In this document: positions 26,492 to 35,998 of the stretch, in pieces | Layout: every line of letters begins with the position of its first letter | How positions within the stretch are numbered: position 1 is the first letter of the stretch | NCBI RefSeq assembly: GCF_009495745.1 | Contig: NZ_WIDQ01000003.1 | Location: forward strand, 124,001 to 188,000 | Length of the DNA: 64,000 nt | From: Niveispirillum sp. SYP-B3756 | GTDB lineage: Bacteria > Pseudomonadota > Alphaproteobacteria > Azospirillales > Azospirillaceae | Direction of reading: 5' to 3' | Notes under the pieces: generated by a model | What the model was told of the DNA's origin: nothing | What the model saw: the letters and a program-made list of their open reading frames with translations, nothing else | Database searches by the model: none | Position numbers and translations under genes: made by a program

Positions 26492-27939
26492 TGATCCCCT
26501 GCCAATGCCAACTCCACCGCGCGGCGCAGCCTGAGCGGCATGGCGGGTTTGCCCATCAGCGCCATGCCGGCGGCCTCTGCCCTGCGGCGGGCTTCTGCCG
26601 TACCGTCGCCGGTCAGCAGGAGGGCGGGGACCGCGCGGCCATAGCTGGCGCGCAGGGCCTGCACCAGATCGGGGCCGCTCTGCCCGCCTGGCAGATGCAG
26701 GTCGGTGATGATCAGGTCTGGCTTGCGCCCGGCCAGTTCTTCGTCCAACGCTGTCGGGCTGCCGCCGACAGCGGTGCGGTAGCCCCATTCCTGCAACAGC
26801 ATCTCAAGCGCTGCCAGCTGCAGCCGATCATCCTCCAGCACGGCCACCAATGGCGTGGTTGGTGCTGGCTCCATGGTCGCTGTGCTGACAGGGGGGGCCA
26901 TGCCGTGCCGGTTGGCCAGCAGGGTGAAGCGACTGCCTTTGCCGGTCTGGCTTTGTACGGTTACCCGGTGGCCCAGCGCCTGGGCACCCTGCTGCACGAT
27001 GGCCAACCCCAATCCCAAGCCCCGCCGCCCCGTTCCGGCTTCTTCCAACTGAACAAAGGGCTGGAAGATGTGTACCTGGTCGTCACGGGCGATGCCGGGG
27101 CCGTTGTCCCAGACCTCCAGTGCCGCCTGATGCCCCTGCCGCCGTACACCCAGCAACACCTTGCCGCCACGCCCAGCATGGCGCAGGGCGTTGTCCAGCA
27201 ACTGGCGCAACAACCGTTCCAGCATCATGCCGTCGCTCACTATCGTCAGCCGGCTGGGCACATGGCGCAAACGTACCTCCAGGCTCACTGCCTGCTCCTG
27301 GCACTCCTCCATCAGCCGGTTCAGAAGCGGGGCCAGCGCGACGGCACCGGCGGAAATTTTGGCCGTGCCCGCCTGCAGAACCGAAAGGTCCAGTAAACTG
27401 CCCACCTGATGGGCAGCCGAACCCACCGCGTCGCCCAGCCGCTGGATCAACTCTTCCTGGCCCGGGTTGCTGGCTTTGCTTTCCAGCAGGTGTAAAAACA
27501 GCCGCATAGCCTGGAAGGGCTGGCGCAGATCATGATTTGCCTTGGCGAAGAGCTGGGAGGCGGGCAGCCGGTCCTTATCCCCTTCTTGCAGATGGCCGAC
27601 ACCGACCAGCCCGTTGACCGTGCCATCGCTGGCGCGTGTGGCGGCAAGCGACAGAGTAACGGGGCGCGAATGCCCTTGGATGGTCAGCGGAACAGTCAGC
27701 CTTCGCGGCTGCGCATCGGCCAATACCGCTTGTTTTGCCGATAAAAGCGCAACCGGGGCCTGGGAATCTTCCGGCTGACCGGCCCAGGCCGCGAAAATAC
27801 CACGCGCCTGCGTATAGTATAGCCGCGCATCCTGGATGAAATCACCACTCCCAGCCTCTTGATGCGCCTGATTGAAGGCGGTCAGTACAGCCTTATCTCC
27901 TGGGGGGAGACCAGCCGGGGGAGAGGGTTTTTGCGACAT
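26488..27939 (-). CDS. soluble hybrid histidine kinase with C-terminal receiver
   Basis: A 483-residue protein without membrane segments. An N-terminal PAS-like part (about 20-120) leads to an H-box NHDLRQPFQAMRLF with H136, then N-box LLDNALRHAG, G1 WDNGPGIA and G2 GLGLGLAIVQ. After a linker comes a receiver (about 363-480) with the acidic LEDD, D413 in ITDLHLPGG and a Lys in GKPAMP. The NHDLRQPxQ box is typical of soluble hybrid kinases. The signal is not known. Its stop overlaps the start of the FosA-like gene, so the two are translationally coupled. Confidence 0.88.
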   Translation of the reverse strand: MSQKPSPPAGLPPGDKAVLTAFNQAHQEAGSGDFIQDARLYYTQARGIFAAWAGQPEDSQAPVALLSAKQAVLADAQPRRLTVPLTIQGHSRPVTLSLAATRASDGTVNGLVGVGHLQEGDKDRLPASQLFAKANHDLRQPFQAMRLFLHLLESKASNPGQEELIQRLGDAVGSAAHQVGSLLDLSVLQAGTAKISAGAVALAPLLNRLMEECQEQAVSLEVRLRHVPSRLTIVSDGMMLERLLRQLLDNALRHAGRGGKVLLGVRRQGHQAALEVWDNGPGIARDDQVHIFQPFVQLEEAGTGRRGLGLGLAIVQQGAQALGHRVTVQSQTGKGSRFTLLANRHGMAPPVSTATMEPAPTTPLVAVLEDDRLQLAALEMLLQEWGYRTAVGGSPTALDEELAGRKPDLIITDLHLPGGQSGPDLVQALRASYGRAVPALLLTGDGTAEARRRAEAAGMALMGKPAMPLRLRRAVELALAGDQ

Positions 27940-28083
27940 ATGGGCTGGCTCCGGCGAGGATAGGGGGCGTGCTTCTGCGGATTATATATGCTGCCCGCCC
28001 ATCCCGAGGTGAAGCCCCTGTTCAGCAATCAACACCGCCAGGATGCCGTCGGTTCCCCCGACCCACCCCGACGCTGCATGGCC

Positions 28084-31000
28084 TCAGCTACACCCCGTCG
28101 TACCGCCACAGGTGTCGCATTTCAGGCAGGTGCCGTTACGCACCATGGTCATATTACCGCATTCGGGGCAGGGGTCGCCTTCATAGCCGCGCGCGCGGGC
28201 TTCCTTGATCCGTTCGAACCGCGCATCGCTCCTTCCCACCGTGCCGCTGCGCAGGCTGGTACCGGACAGGGCATCGCTGTGAACCGACCCGTTGCTGTAG
28301 CCGGTCGGCGCATCGGTGCCGGTGGCGGCATAGGCGGTGGTGGCGTTCTGGAAGCCGGCGACGATGCGCCCCTGCTGGCCGCCTGGCACAACGCGCAGGT
28401 TGGAGCGGACATAGCCGGTGGACGCGATGCGGGCCACGGCGGCCAGGGTTTCCTGCGTCATCCGTGCGGCATTGTCCGGCAGTTCCGGCGCGCGGTTGGC
28501 GGCTTCCGGCAGGCCCGCCAGATCAGCCTGGGCATCGCCCCGGCCCATCGTGTCGGGCAACAGATCCTCCGGCGTGGCATGGGCCAGATCGTTGCGGCCC
28601 AGATAGGAGATGGCCAGTTCCCGGAACACATAATCCAGGATGGAGGTGGACATCTTGATGGCATCGTTACCCGTCACCATGCCCGACGGTTCGAACCGGG
28701 TGAAGGTGAAGGCCTCGACATATTCTTCCAGCGGCACACCATATTGCAGGCCCAGCGAGATGGCGATGGCGAAGTTGTTCATCATCGACCGGAAGGCAGC
28801 GCCTTCCTTATGCATGTCGATGAAAATCTCGCCCAGCCGCCCATCTTCATATTCGCCGGTGCGCAAGTAAACCTTGTGCCCGCCGACCATGGCCTTCTGG
28901 GTATAGCCCTTGCGCCGCTGCGGCAGCTTTTCTCGGTCATGGGCGCGGACAACCTTTTCCACCACCCGCTCAACAACGCGTTCGACGACCTTTTCCGCCA
29001 CCAGCGGCACGCGGGCTGCCGCCGGAGCCTCCACGATTTTTTCCAGCAGCGTCTGTTCGTCAGTGTCGAAGCTCTCCTCATCCTCCTCCAGCACCTGGGC
29101 GTTCAGCGGCTGAGAGAGTTTGGAGCCGTCGCGGTAGAGCGCATTGGCCTTCACGCCCAGCCGCCAGGACAGCATATAGGCTTCCTTGCAGGCCTCCACC
29201 GGGGCCTGGTTGGGCATGTTGATGGTTTTGGAGATGGCGCCGGAAATGAAGGGCTGGGCGGCGGCCATCATGCGGATATGGGCATCCGCCGACAGGTAGC
29301 GCTTGCCGATCTTGCCGCAGGGGCTGGCGCAATCGAACACCGGCAGATGGTCGTCGCGCAGGCCCGGCGCACCCTCCAAAGTCATGGCACCGCAGACATA
29401 GACATTGGCGGCCTCAATCTCCTTCCGGCTGAAGCCCAGATGGGCCAGCAGGTCGAAGCTGAAGGCATCCAGATCCTGTTCCGATACGCCCAGCACGTCG
29501 CGGCAGAAATCGACGCCCAGCGTCCATTTATTGAAGACGAACTTGATATCGAAGGCCGATTCCAGGGCGCCTTCGACTTTGGCGATCTCCGCGTCGGTGA
29601 AGCCCTTGGCGCGCAGCTTGGCATGGGTGACGCCAGGCGCGCCGACCAGCGTGCCATTGCCCACAGCATAGCGTTCGATGCGGGTGATCTGTTCGTCGCT
29701 ATAGCCCAGGCGGGACAGCGCCTCCGGCACCACGCGGTTGATAATCTTGAAATAGCCGCCGCCGGCCAGCTTCTTGAACTTCACCAGCGCGAAGTCCGGC
29801 TCGATGCCGGTGGTGTCGCAATCCATCACCAGCCCGATGGTGCCGGTGGGGGCAATCACCGTGGCCTGGGCGTTGCGATAGCCATGCTGCTCGCCCAACA
29901 CCAAAGCCCGGTCCCAGGCGGCGCGCGCCGCCTCCACCAGATCGGCATCGGGGCACTCGGCGGCCTTCAGCGGCACCGGGGCCACCGACAGCCCCTCATA
30001 ACCCGTCGCGGCGCCATGGGCGGCACGGCGATGGTTGCGGATGACGCGCAGCATATGGTCGCGGTTGGGGGCAAAGCCTGGGAAGGGGCCCAGTTCGCCT
30101 GCCATCTCCGCCGACGTGGCATAGGACACACCGGTCATCAGCGCCGTAATGGCCCCGGTCAGGGATCGCCCGGCCTCGCTGTCATAGGGCAGGCCGGCGG
30201 CCATCAGCAGGCCGCCGATATTGGCAAAGCCCAGCCCCAGCGTGCGGTATTCATAAGACAGCCGGGCGATCTCGCGCGAGGGGAACTGCGCCATCAGGAC
30301 GGAGATTTCCAGCACCAGCGTCCACAGCCGGCAGGCATGGCTGAAGCTTTCGATATCGAAACGACCGTCGGGCCGGCGGAATTCCATCAGGTTCAGGGAC
30401 GCCAGGTTACAGGCCGTATCGTCCAGGAACATATATTCCGAGCAGGGGTTGGACGCATTGATGCGCCCCGCCGCCGGGCAGGTGTGCCAATCATTGATGG
30501 TGGTGTCGAACTGCACACCCGGATCGGCCGACTGCCAGGCGGCCAGCCCGATCTTGTCCCACAGGTCGCGGGCGCGCAGCGTCTTGGCCACCTTGCCATC
30601 GGTACGGCGGATCAGGTTCCAGGGACCGTCATTTTCCACCGCGTTCAGGAAGGCATCGGGTACGCGCACGGAATTGTTGGAATTCTGGCCGGAGACGGTG
30701 AGATAGGCCTCCGAATCCCAATCCGTATCGAAGCTCTTCATATCGAAGCTGGTGAAACCTTGGCCCGCCATCTGGATGGCGCGCTGGATGTAATTTTCCG
30801 GCACCAGATCGCGCCTTGCGGCGATGATGGCGCGCTTCAGGGCGCGGTTCTGCGTCGGGTCCAACCGTTCCGCATCCGGTCCGATCCCCTCATTGCAGGC
30901 GGCCATGATCATGTTCAGGTGGCGCGACACCTGCTTGGAACCGGTGACGAGGCTGGCAACCTTCTGCTCCTCCACCACCTTCCAGTCGATATAGGCTTCG

Positions 31001-31869
31001 ATGTCCGGGTGATCGAGATCGACCGTTACCATCTTGGCCGCCCGGCGGGTGGTGCCGCCGGACTTGATGGCCCCTGCCGCGCGATCACCGATTTTCAGGA
31101 AGCTCATCAAGCCCGACGATTTGCCACCGCCGGCCAACTTCTCATGCTCCCCGCGCAGGCGGGAGAAATTCGTTCCGCTGCCGGAACCATATTTGAACAG
31201 CCGGGCTTCACGGACCCAGAGGTCCATGATCCCGCCCTCATTCACCAGATCGTCGGCAACGGACTGGATGAAGCAGGCATGGGGCTGGGGATGTTCGTAG
31301 GCGCTGTTGGACGCCACCAGCTCCCCGCTCTTCGGGTCGACATAGAAATGGCCCTGGCTGGGGCCGTCAATGCCATAGGCCCAGTGCAAGCCGGTATTGA
31401 ACCATTGCGGGCTGTTGGGGGCCGCCATCTGGCGGGCCAGCATGAAGCGCATTTCGTCATAGAAGGCGGCGGCATCCGATTCGCCATCGAAATAGCCGCC
31501 CTTCCAGCCCCAATAGGCCCAGGTGCCGGCCAGCCGGTCGAACACTTGCCGGGCAGAGGTCTCTCCACCGCGCCGTTCGGAGTCGGGGAGGGTGGCCAGC
31601 ACCTTGTCGTCGGCCACATGGCGCCACAGGAAGGGGGGAACATCATGTTCCTCCACCGCCTTCAGGGCGGCGGGCACACCGGCGCGACGGAAATATTTCT
31701 GGGCCAGGATATCGCAGGCCACCTGGCTCCATTCCGCCGGCACCTCCACATCCTTGGCCTGGAAGACGACGGAGCCATCGGGATTGCGGATCTCGCTGGT
31801 GGCCGTTCGGAAGGGGATGTCCGCATAGGCGTCCTGACCTTCGATGGTGAAACGGCGCTCGATCCGCAT
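28084..31869 (-). CDS. nrdJ: adenosylcobalamin-dependent ribonucleotide reductase (class II)
   Basis: A 1261-residue class II reductase that makes deoxyribonucleotides with B12 and works with or without oxygen. Visible family marks are [15 protein letters not shown], the substrate-site Cys in [39 protein letters not shown] (the NxCxE radical motif), [19 protein letters not shown] and a C-terminal cysteine cluster ([27 protein letters not shown]). The ATG at 31869 is used. No class I genes are nearby. No cobalamin riboswitch is visible upstream, but an NrdR-box-like site is. Confidence 0.95.
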   Translation of the reverse strand: MRIERRFTIEGQDAYADIPFRTATSEIRNPDGSVVFQAKDVEVPAEWSQVACDILAQKYFRRAGVPAALKAVEEHDVPPFLWRHVADDKVLATLPDSERRGGETSARQVFDRLAGTWAYWGWKGGYFDGESDAAAFYDEMRFMLARQMAAPNSPQWFNTGLHWAYGIDGPSQGHFYVDPKSGELVASNSAYEHPQPHACFIQSVADDLVNEGGIMDLWVREARLFKYGSGSGTNFSRLRGEHEKLAGGGKSSGLMSFLKIGDRAAGAIKSGGTTRRAAKMVTVDLDHPDIEAYIDWKVVEEQKVASLVTGSKQVSRHLNMIMAACNEGIGPDAERLDPTQNRALKRAIIAARRDLVPENYIQRAIQMAGQGFTSFDMKSFDTDWDSEAYLTVSGQNSNNSVRVPDAFLNAVENDGPWNLIRRTDGKVAKTLRARDLWDKIGLAAWQSADPGVQFDTTINDWHTCPAAGRINASNPCSEYMFLDDTACNLASLNLMEFRRPDGRFDIESFSHACRLWTLVLEISVLMAQFPSREIARLSYEYRTLGLGFANIGGLLMAAGLPYDSEAGRSLTGAITALMTGVSYATSAEMAGELGPFPGFAPNRDHMLRVIRNHRRAAHGAATGYEGLSVAPVPLKAAECPDADLVEAARAAWDRALVLGEQHGYRNAQATVIAPTGTIGLVMDCDTTGIEPDFALVKFKKLAGGGYFKIINRVVPEALSRLGYSDEQITRIERYAVGNGTLVGAPGVTHAKLRAKGFTDAEIAKVEGALESAFDIKFVFNKWTLGVDFCRDVLGVSEQDLDAFSFDLLAHLGFSRKEIEAANVYVCGAMTLEGAPGLRDDHLPVFDCASPCGKIGKRYLSADAHIRMMAAAQPFISGAISKTINMPNQAPVEACKEAYMLSWRLGVKANALYRDGSKLSQPLNAQVLEEDEESFDTDEQTLLEKIVEAPAAARVPLVAEKVVERVVERVVEKVVRAHDREKLPQRRKGYTQKAMVGGHKVYLRTGEYEDGRLGEIFIDMHKEGAAFRSMMNNFAIAISLGLQYGVPLEEYVEAFTFTRFEPSGMVTGNDAIKMSTSILDYVFRELAISYLGRNDLAHATPEDLLPDTMGRGDAQADLAGLPEAANRAPELPDNAARMTQETLAAVARIASTGYVRSNLRVVPGGQQGRIVAGFQNATTAYAATGTDAPTGYSNGSVHSDALSGTSLRSGTVGRSDARFERIKEARARGYEGDPCPECGNMTMVRNGTCLKCDTCGGTTGCS

Positions 31870-32309
31870 GGTACTGGCCTCTCCCTGGTACGGCGACGGG
31901 CAGCGCCACAAAGGCGCACGAAACCCATACCCGCCCCAGGCGAGCGGGGCAGGTGCCTACAGATAAGATATGGTGACGAGGCGGAGGCTAGGCCACAGGG
32001 GGCCCCACATCAACCAGATTTTGTGACGGATTAACGTCTTCATACTGCTTATTGTGGTTGACGGGATTATTCGCCGCGATGGGGGTGAGAGGCGTAAAGC
32101 GGCGGGATTCCGGGATTCCCCGGTACGGGCCTGGAGTCGGAGTCGCTGCCGCTGCTGACGGGTTTACACATTTGGCTGCCACCTTTTGGCGCATTGGTCT
32201 AGTCAATCCGGACAGGGGGTTTCCATTCGGCCGGATCAGTGGCAGGGTGCCGCCGCCGATGGGGATGCATCCAATCGGTTTCCGGCCGCGTTAGTGACGC
32301 CAAGAGTGA
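31870..32309. other. 440-nt intergenic region between nrdJ and the UPF0104 gene
   Basis: This divergent region holds the nrdJ leader and promoter and the promoter of the UPF0104 gene. In the nrdJ leader I see a 5-bp hairpin (GCGCC 31903-31907 with GGCGC 31913-31917) and a GC-rich hairpin near 31933-31950. An NrdR-like box lies at 31963-31976. No cobalamin riboswitch core was found. An 80-codon open frame at 32052-32294 has no ribosome site or recognisable content, and I do not call it a gene. Confidence 0.5.
31963..31976 (-). promoter_or_regulatory. NrdR-box-like site upstream of nrdJ
   Basis: On the minus strand the site reads TCACCATATCTTAT, which agrees with the recalled NrdR consensus form ACACTATATCTTGT at 11 of 14 positions. 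It lies about 95 nt upstream of the nrdJ start. NrdR boxes normally come in pairs, and I could not find the second one, so this is tentative. Confidence 0.35.
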
Positions 32310-33347
32310 ATGTCAGAGCTTCCCGATTCCCTCCGAGAGCCCATGCCTGAACAAGATGCTGCCGCCCAACGGCGAAAAAAATGGCTGGGCATAGCAACCG
32401 CCCTTTTCATGGCAGTGCTTCTGGCGGTCGCCATCCGCCACGTGCTGTCGGAAGTGAAGTTCGAGGATGTCTGGGCCTATCTGCAAGCGCTGCCTTATAC
32501 GCGCCTGTTGCAGGCGGTGGGGATCACGGCACTCGGCTATTGGGTGCTGACACTCTATGACGTGTCCGCCCTGATCTATCTGAAGAAGAGGGTACCTTAT
32601 CGCACCACAGCATTCGCGGCGGCCTGTGGTTATGCCTTCTCCAACAATATCGGCTGGGCGGTGCTCAGTGGTGCGGGGGTGCGGTTGCGCACCTATGGCG
32701 CTGCCGGTCTGACCCCGGCCGATGTCGCCCGCGTCGTCGTCTTCTCCACCTCCACCTTTACCTTGGGGATCAGCTTCACCGGGGCGGTGGGCGTACTGGT
32801 GGGGCCGCATCCGGTGGCCGCCATGCTGAAGGTGCCGGAATTGCTGGTGCAGGGGCTGGCAGTGGCGACATTGCTGGTGCTGGCGTCGCTCTGCGTCATC
32901 ACAGGCGTGACGCGCAAACCGATCAAGCTCTGGCGCTGGTCGATCCAGTTGCCCTCGCCCCTGGGGGTAATCTCCCAGATCAGCATTGGCTCGCTGGAAA
33001 TCGTGCTGGCCGCAGGCGTGCTCTGGTCATTGCTGCCGCTGGAACATGGCATCGGCTTCACCGCCTATCTGGGTATCTATTGCGCGGCCCTGGTGGTGGC
33101 GATCTTCAGCCATGTGCCCGGTGGTATCGGGGTGTTTGAGAGCATCATCATCCTGGGCTTGTCGGATGATATTCCAGCGGGCCAGTTGCTGGGGGCGATG
33201 CTGGCCTATCGCTTCGTCTATTATATTTTGCCGCTGGTGTTGGCCGGCATCGCCATCGCCATCTGGGAAATCCGCCACCATACCGGCCGTATTGGCCGGG
33301 CGGCGGACCGGCTGCGTGGTCATGGGGAGCCGCCATCGGCCCCGTGA
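32310..33347 (+). CDS. UPF0104 / lysyl-phosphatidylglycerol synthase-type membrane protein
   Basis: A 345-residue inner-membrane protein with about eight hydrophobic segments. Family marks are YAFSNNIGWAVLSGAGVRLRTYGAAGLT in the middle and SHVPGGIGVFESIIILGL near the C-terminus, which are the two conserved motifs of the UPF0104/YbhN group and of the flippase half of MprF. A role in moving a lipid across the membrane is plausible. There is no soluble aminoacyl-transfer domain. The start is an ATG at 32310. Confidence 0.82.
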   Translation: MSELPDSLREPMPEQDAAAQRRKKWLGIATALFMAVLLAVAIRHVLSEVKFEDVWAYLQALPYTRLLQAVGITALGYWVLTLYDVSALIYLKKRVPYRTTAFAAACGYAFSNNIGWAVLSGAGVRLRTYGAAGLTPADVARVVVFSTSTFTLGISFTGAVGVLVGPHPVAAMLKVPELLVQGLAVATLLVLASLCVITGVTRKPIKLWRWSIQLPSPLGVISQISIGSLEIVLAAGVLWSLLPLEHGIGFTAYLGIYCAALVVAIFSHVPGGIGVFESIIILGLSDDIPAGQLLGAMLAYRFVYYILPLVLAGIAIAIWEIRHHTGRIGRAADRLRGHGEPPSAP

Positions 33348-33512
33348 AATATCTGTTGTGCGATTTGGGTAGACCGGCAACGCCTTGAGCAGCCTGTCCC
33401 ACCTGCGCGCGGGGGTGGATTTTGCTTTGCCGCGGTGCCATAGTCCCCCGCACTGCCGTATCCCGCGCCGTTGCCGCGGGGGTTTGTCCCTTCAGTCCCG
33501 AAACGGACCATC

Positions 33513-33902
33513 ATGAGCAAACGCATCTCCCTGGTCACCTGGATGGCCAACATCCAGATCAATTTCTTCACCGCCCGTGCGGGCCGTCTGGTCGGTACCG
33601 ACAAATACGGCAACAAGTATTATGAGGAGAAGAAGGCCCGCACCGGCCTGAAGGCCCGTCGCTGGGTGATATATAATGGTGAGCCGGAGGCGACCAATGT
33701 GCCGCCGGAATGGCATGGCTGGCTGCATTATGTGATGGCGGAACCCCTGCCCGAGCAGAGTGTTTTCCACAAGCCGTGGATTAAGGAACACCAGCCGAAC
33801 CCGACCGGTACGTTGCAGGCCTATCGTCCGCCCGGCCACCTGTTCGAAGGTGGCAAGCGCGACAAGGCGACCGGCGATTATCAGGCATGGACTCCGAACT
33901 GA
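33513..33902 (+). CDS. NADH:ubiquinone oxidoreductase subunit NDUFA12 family
   Basis: A 129-residue homologue of the mitochondrial complex I accessory subunit NDUFA12 (B17.2). Characteristic segments are VGTDKYGNKYYE, RRWVIYNGEPEATNVPPEWHGWLHY and KEHQPNPTGTLQAYRPPGH. This subunit is found in alphaproteobacteria and mitochondria and sits on the peripheral arm of complex I. It begins the conserved block NDUFA12-mlaD-DUF2155-aat. The ATG at 33513 gives the family N-terminus MSKRISLVTWMAN. Confidence 0.93.
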   Translation: MSKRISLVTWMANIQINFFTARAGRLVGTDKYGNKYYEEKKARTGLKARRWVIYNGEPEATNVPPEWHGWLHYVMAEPLPEQSVFHKPWIKEHQPNPTGTLQAYRPPGHLFEGGKRDKATGDYQAWTPN

Positions 33903-33993
33903 TCGGCACCATTTAGGGTTCATCATCGTCATGGCGGCGTTGATCCAGCGCCGCCATGTCCGTTTCGGGGTTTAGTCGGGAGTGGTTCTGTCC

Positions 33994-34539
33994 ATGCGCA
34001 GGAATGTGATTGAGACCGTGCTGGGCGCGGTGGTGCTGGTGATGGCCGGCTTCTTCCTGTTCTTCGCCTATACCAGCAGCTCCGTGCGGGCGGTCGGTGG
34101 CTACAAACTGGAAGCCCGGTTCAGCAGCACGGGCGGCCTGTCGGCCGGGTCGGATGTGCGCATCAGCGGGGTGAAGGTCGGCACCGTCACCAGCCAGTTC
34201 CTGGACAAGCAGACTTTCCAGGCCGTGGTGCAGATGGAAATCGACCGCACGATCCAACTGCCCCGCGATACCTCTGCCGTCATCGCCAGCGAGAGCTTGC
34301 TGGGCGGCCGCTATCTCCAGCTTGATCCCGGCGGGGAAGAGGAGAAGCTGAAGGAAGGCGATCTGATCGAATATACGCAGTCCGCCGTCAATCTGGAGGA
34401 ACTGCTGGGGCGCTTCATGTTCAATTCCGGCGGTTCCAGTTCCAATGCCGGTTCCGGTGGCAATGCGGCAACCCCGCCCGCCGCCGCCAATCAGGGTGCG
34501 CAGGCACCGGCCCCCGGTGGCCTGCTGGGCGGCAAGTGA
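33994..34539 (+). CDS. mlaD: MlaD family lipid-transport substrate-binding protein
   Basis: A 181-residue protein with one N-terminal membrane anchor (ETVLGAVVLVMAGFFLFFAY), an MCE domain (YKLEARFSSTGGLSAGSDVRISGVKVGTV and ASESLLGGRYLQLDPGG) and a Ser/Gly/Ala/Pro-rich C-terminal tail. MlaD is the periplasmic ring of the Mla system that moves phospholipids between inner and outer membranes. Partner genes (mlaE, mlaF) are not in the window. The ATG at 33994 follows GGGAG. Confidence 0.9.
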   Translation: MRRNVIETVLGAVVLVMAGFFLFFAYTSSSVRAVGGYKLEARFSSTGGLSAGSDVRISGVKVGTVTSQFLDKQTFQAVVQMEIDRTIQLPRDTSAVIASESLLGGRYLQLDPGGEEEKLKEGDLIEYTQSAVNLEELLGRFMFNSGGSSSNAGSGGNAATPPAAANQGAQAPAPGGLLGGK

Positions 34540-34553
34540 GACTGCCATCAAAG

Positions 34554-34571
34554 GGCCCGCTTCGGCGGGCC
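34554..34571 (+). terminator. small hairpin after mlaD
   Basis: A 7-bp stem (GGCCCGC 34554-34560 with GCGGGCC 34565-34571) closed by a stable TTCG tetraloop, 14 nt after the mlaD stop. No U-tract follows, so it may slow rather than end transcription. Confidence 0.5.
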
Positions 34572-34610
34572 TGATCGGCAGGGTGATGTCAAGCTGACCG
34601 GACAGGTTCG

Positions 34611-35150
34611 ATGCTGGTGAAGAAGATCGTTCGTGCGCTGCTGCTGGGGGCCTGCCTTGGCGCCGCCGCTGTTGCCGCCGCACAGGATGCCACGGTACCG
34701 ACGCTGCCGGAGCCATCGTCGGCCCCAGATGCTCAACAAGATCCTGCTGCCGGGGCAACGGCCCCGGCCGTACAACGCCCGGCACCGCCCCCCGCCCCGC
34801 AACGCAGTTTCGAGGCCATGCCGGTTGTTGTGCTGCAGGGGCTGGACAAAGTAACGGCCCGCACCTCCACCTTCGAAGCCAAGGTGGGCGATGTGGTGCA
34901 GTTCGGCCAATTATCGATTGAGGTCAAGTCCTGCCGCAAGGCCCCGCCGATCGATCCGCCGGAATCGGCTGCCTTCCTGGATATCTCGGAAATCCCCACC
35001 ACGGCCGGTGCGGCCCCGGTGCCGGTTTTCGTCGGCTGGATGTTTGCCTCCAGCCCGGCCCTGTCGGCCATGGAGCATCCGGTTTACGATATCTGGGTCA
35101 AGGACTGCAAAAAGTCGGAAACCAAGGCCCGTTCATCATCCAAACAGTAA
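34611..35150 (+). CDS. DUF2155 domain protein, exported
   Basis: A 179-residue protein with a signal peptide ([24 protein letters not shown]), a Pro/Ala-rich linker (about 30-65) and the DUF2155 domain: [70 protein letters not shown]. The function is unknown; the two conserved Cys may form a disulfide. It is nearly always encoded beside the NDUFA12 and aat genes in alphaproteobacteria. Its last 67 nt overlap the 3' end of the convergent aat gene. Confidence 0.88.
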   Translation: MLVKKIVRALLLGACLGAAAVAAAQDATVPTLPEPSSAPDAQQDPAAGATAPAVQRPAPPPAPQRSFEAMPVVVLQGLDKVTARTSTFEAKVGDVVQFGQLSIEVKSCRKAPPIDPPESAAFLDISEIPTTAGAAPVPVFVGWMFASSPALSAMEHPVYDIWVKDCKKSETKARSSSKQ

Positions 35151-35737
35151 AAATCGGCTTCAATCCGGGTCGCCTGCGATAGCTGCGCCCGGTAGCGGTG
35201 GCGGGGAATTTCCACCGCCCCGAACTGGGCCAGATGCTCGGTGATGAACTGCGTGTCCAGCAGGCGAAAGCCGCCTGCCGTCAACCGCGCCACCAGATGT
35301 ACCAGGGCCACCTTGCTGGCATCGGTGGCGCGGGAGAACATGCTCTCCCCAAAAAAGGCGCCGCCAATGGAGACGCCATAAAGCCCCCCGACCAATTGCC
35401 CATCCAGCCAGCATTCGACTGAATGCGCATGGCCGACGGCATGGAGCTGGCAATAGGCGTCGGTGATCTCCCCATTGATCCAGGTTTCCGGCCGCTGCGG
35501 ACCACCGCCGGCACAGCCGGCCATCACCTGCCGAAAGGCTGTATCGACCCGCACATCAAAGGGGAAGTGGCGCACGGTTTTGCGCAGCCGGCGGGGAACA
35601 TGAAAGCCGTTCAGGGGCAGAATCCCCCGATGCGGCGGGTCAAACCACATCAAATCGGTGGAACGGGCGTTCTCCGCCATCGGGAAAACCCCATTGGCGT
35701 AGGCCCTTAACAATAATTCCGGTGTCAGAATGACCAT
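35084..35737 (-). CDS. aat: leucyl/phenylalanyl-tRNA--protein transferase
   Basis: A 217-residue enzyme that adds Leu or Phe to proteins with N-terminal Arg or Lys, creating N-degrons for ClpS/ClpAP. Family marks include [57 protein letters not shown], and [21 protein letters not shown]. Length is normal for the family. The C-terminal residues are encoded on the strand opposite the end of the DUF2155 gene, a 67-nt convergent overlap. Confidence 0.94.
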   Translation of the reverse strand: MVILTPELLLRAYANGVFPMAENARSTDLMWFDPPHRGILPLNGFHVPRRLRKTVRHFPFDVRVDTAFRQVMAGCAGGGPQRPETWINGEITDAYCQLHAVGHAHSVECWLDGQLVGGLYGVSIGGAFFGESMFSRATDASKVALVHLVARLTAGGFRLLDTQFITEHLAQFGAVEIPRHRYRAQLSQATRIEADFYCLDDERALVSDFLQSLTQIS

Positions 35738-35998
35738 GATGTCCTGGCAAAACGTCCACCAAGGCGGCGGGGATATAGACTAACAACTCTAAGGGCGCTG
35801 GTGAATATGCAAACGTGATTTTGCAGCTAAAGCGAGCGTCACCCAAAATTAATAAAACTGACCCACAGACTTTATATCGGCGGCCCATATCACTTCAGGA
35901 CAGGCCGGTGGGGCGTTGTGGAAACAGTGCCGCTATCGGCCGCTGCGCCTCATGTATGTGTTGGATTTTAAATAAATTCCAGACACCGGGATACTGGC

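Noticed and set aside
27988-32034. 1348-codon open frame opposite nrdJ
   Set aside because: His/Gln/Gly-rich composition typical of the antisense of a highly expressed GC-rich gene; nrdJ on the other strand is unmistakable.
31870-32060. Cobalamin riboswitch upstream of nrdJ
   Set aside because: The B12-box core and its flanking paired elements are absent.
32052-32294. 80-codon frame between nrdJ and the UPF0104 gene
   Set aside because: No ribosome site or family-like sequence; lies in a region expected to hold two promoters.
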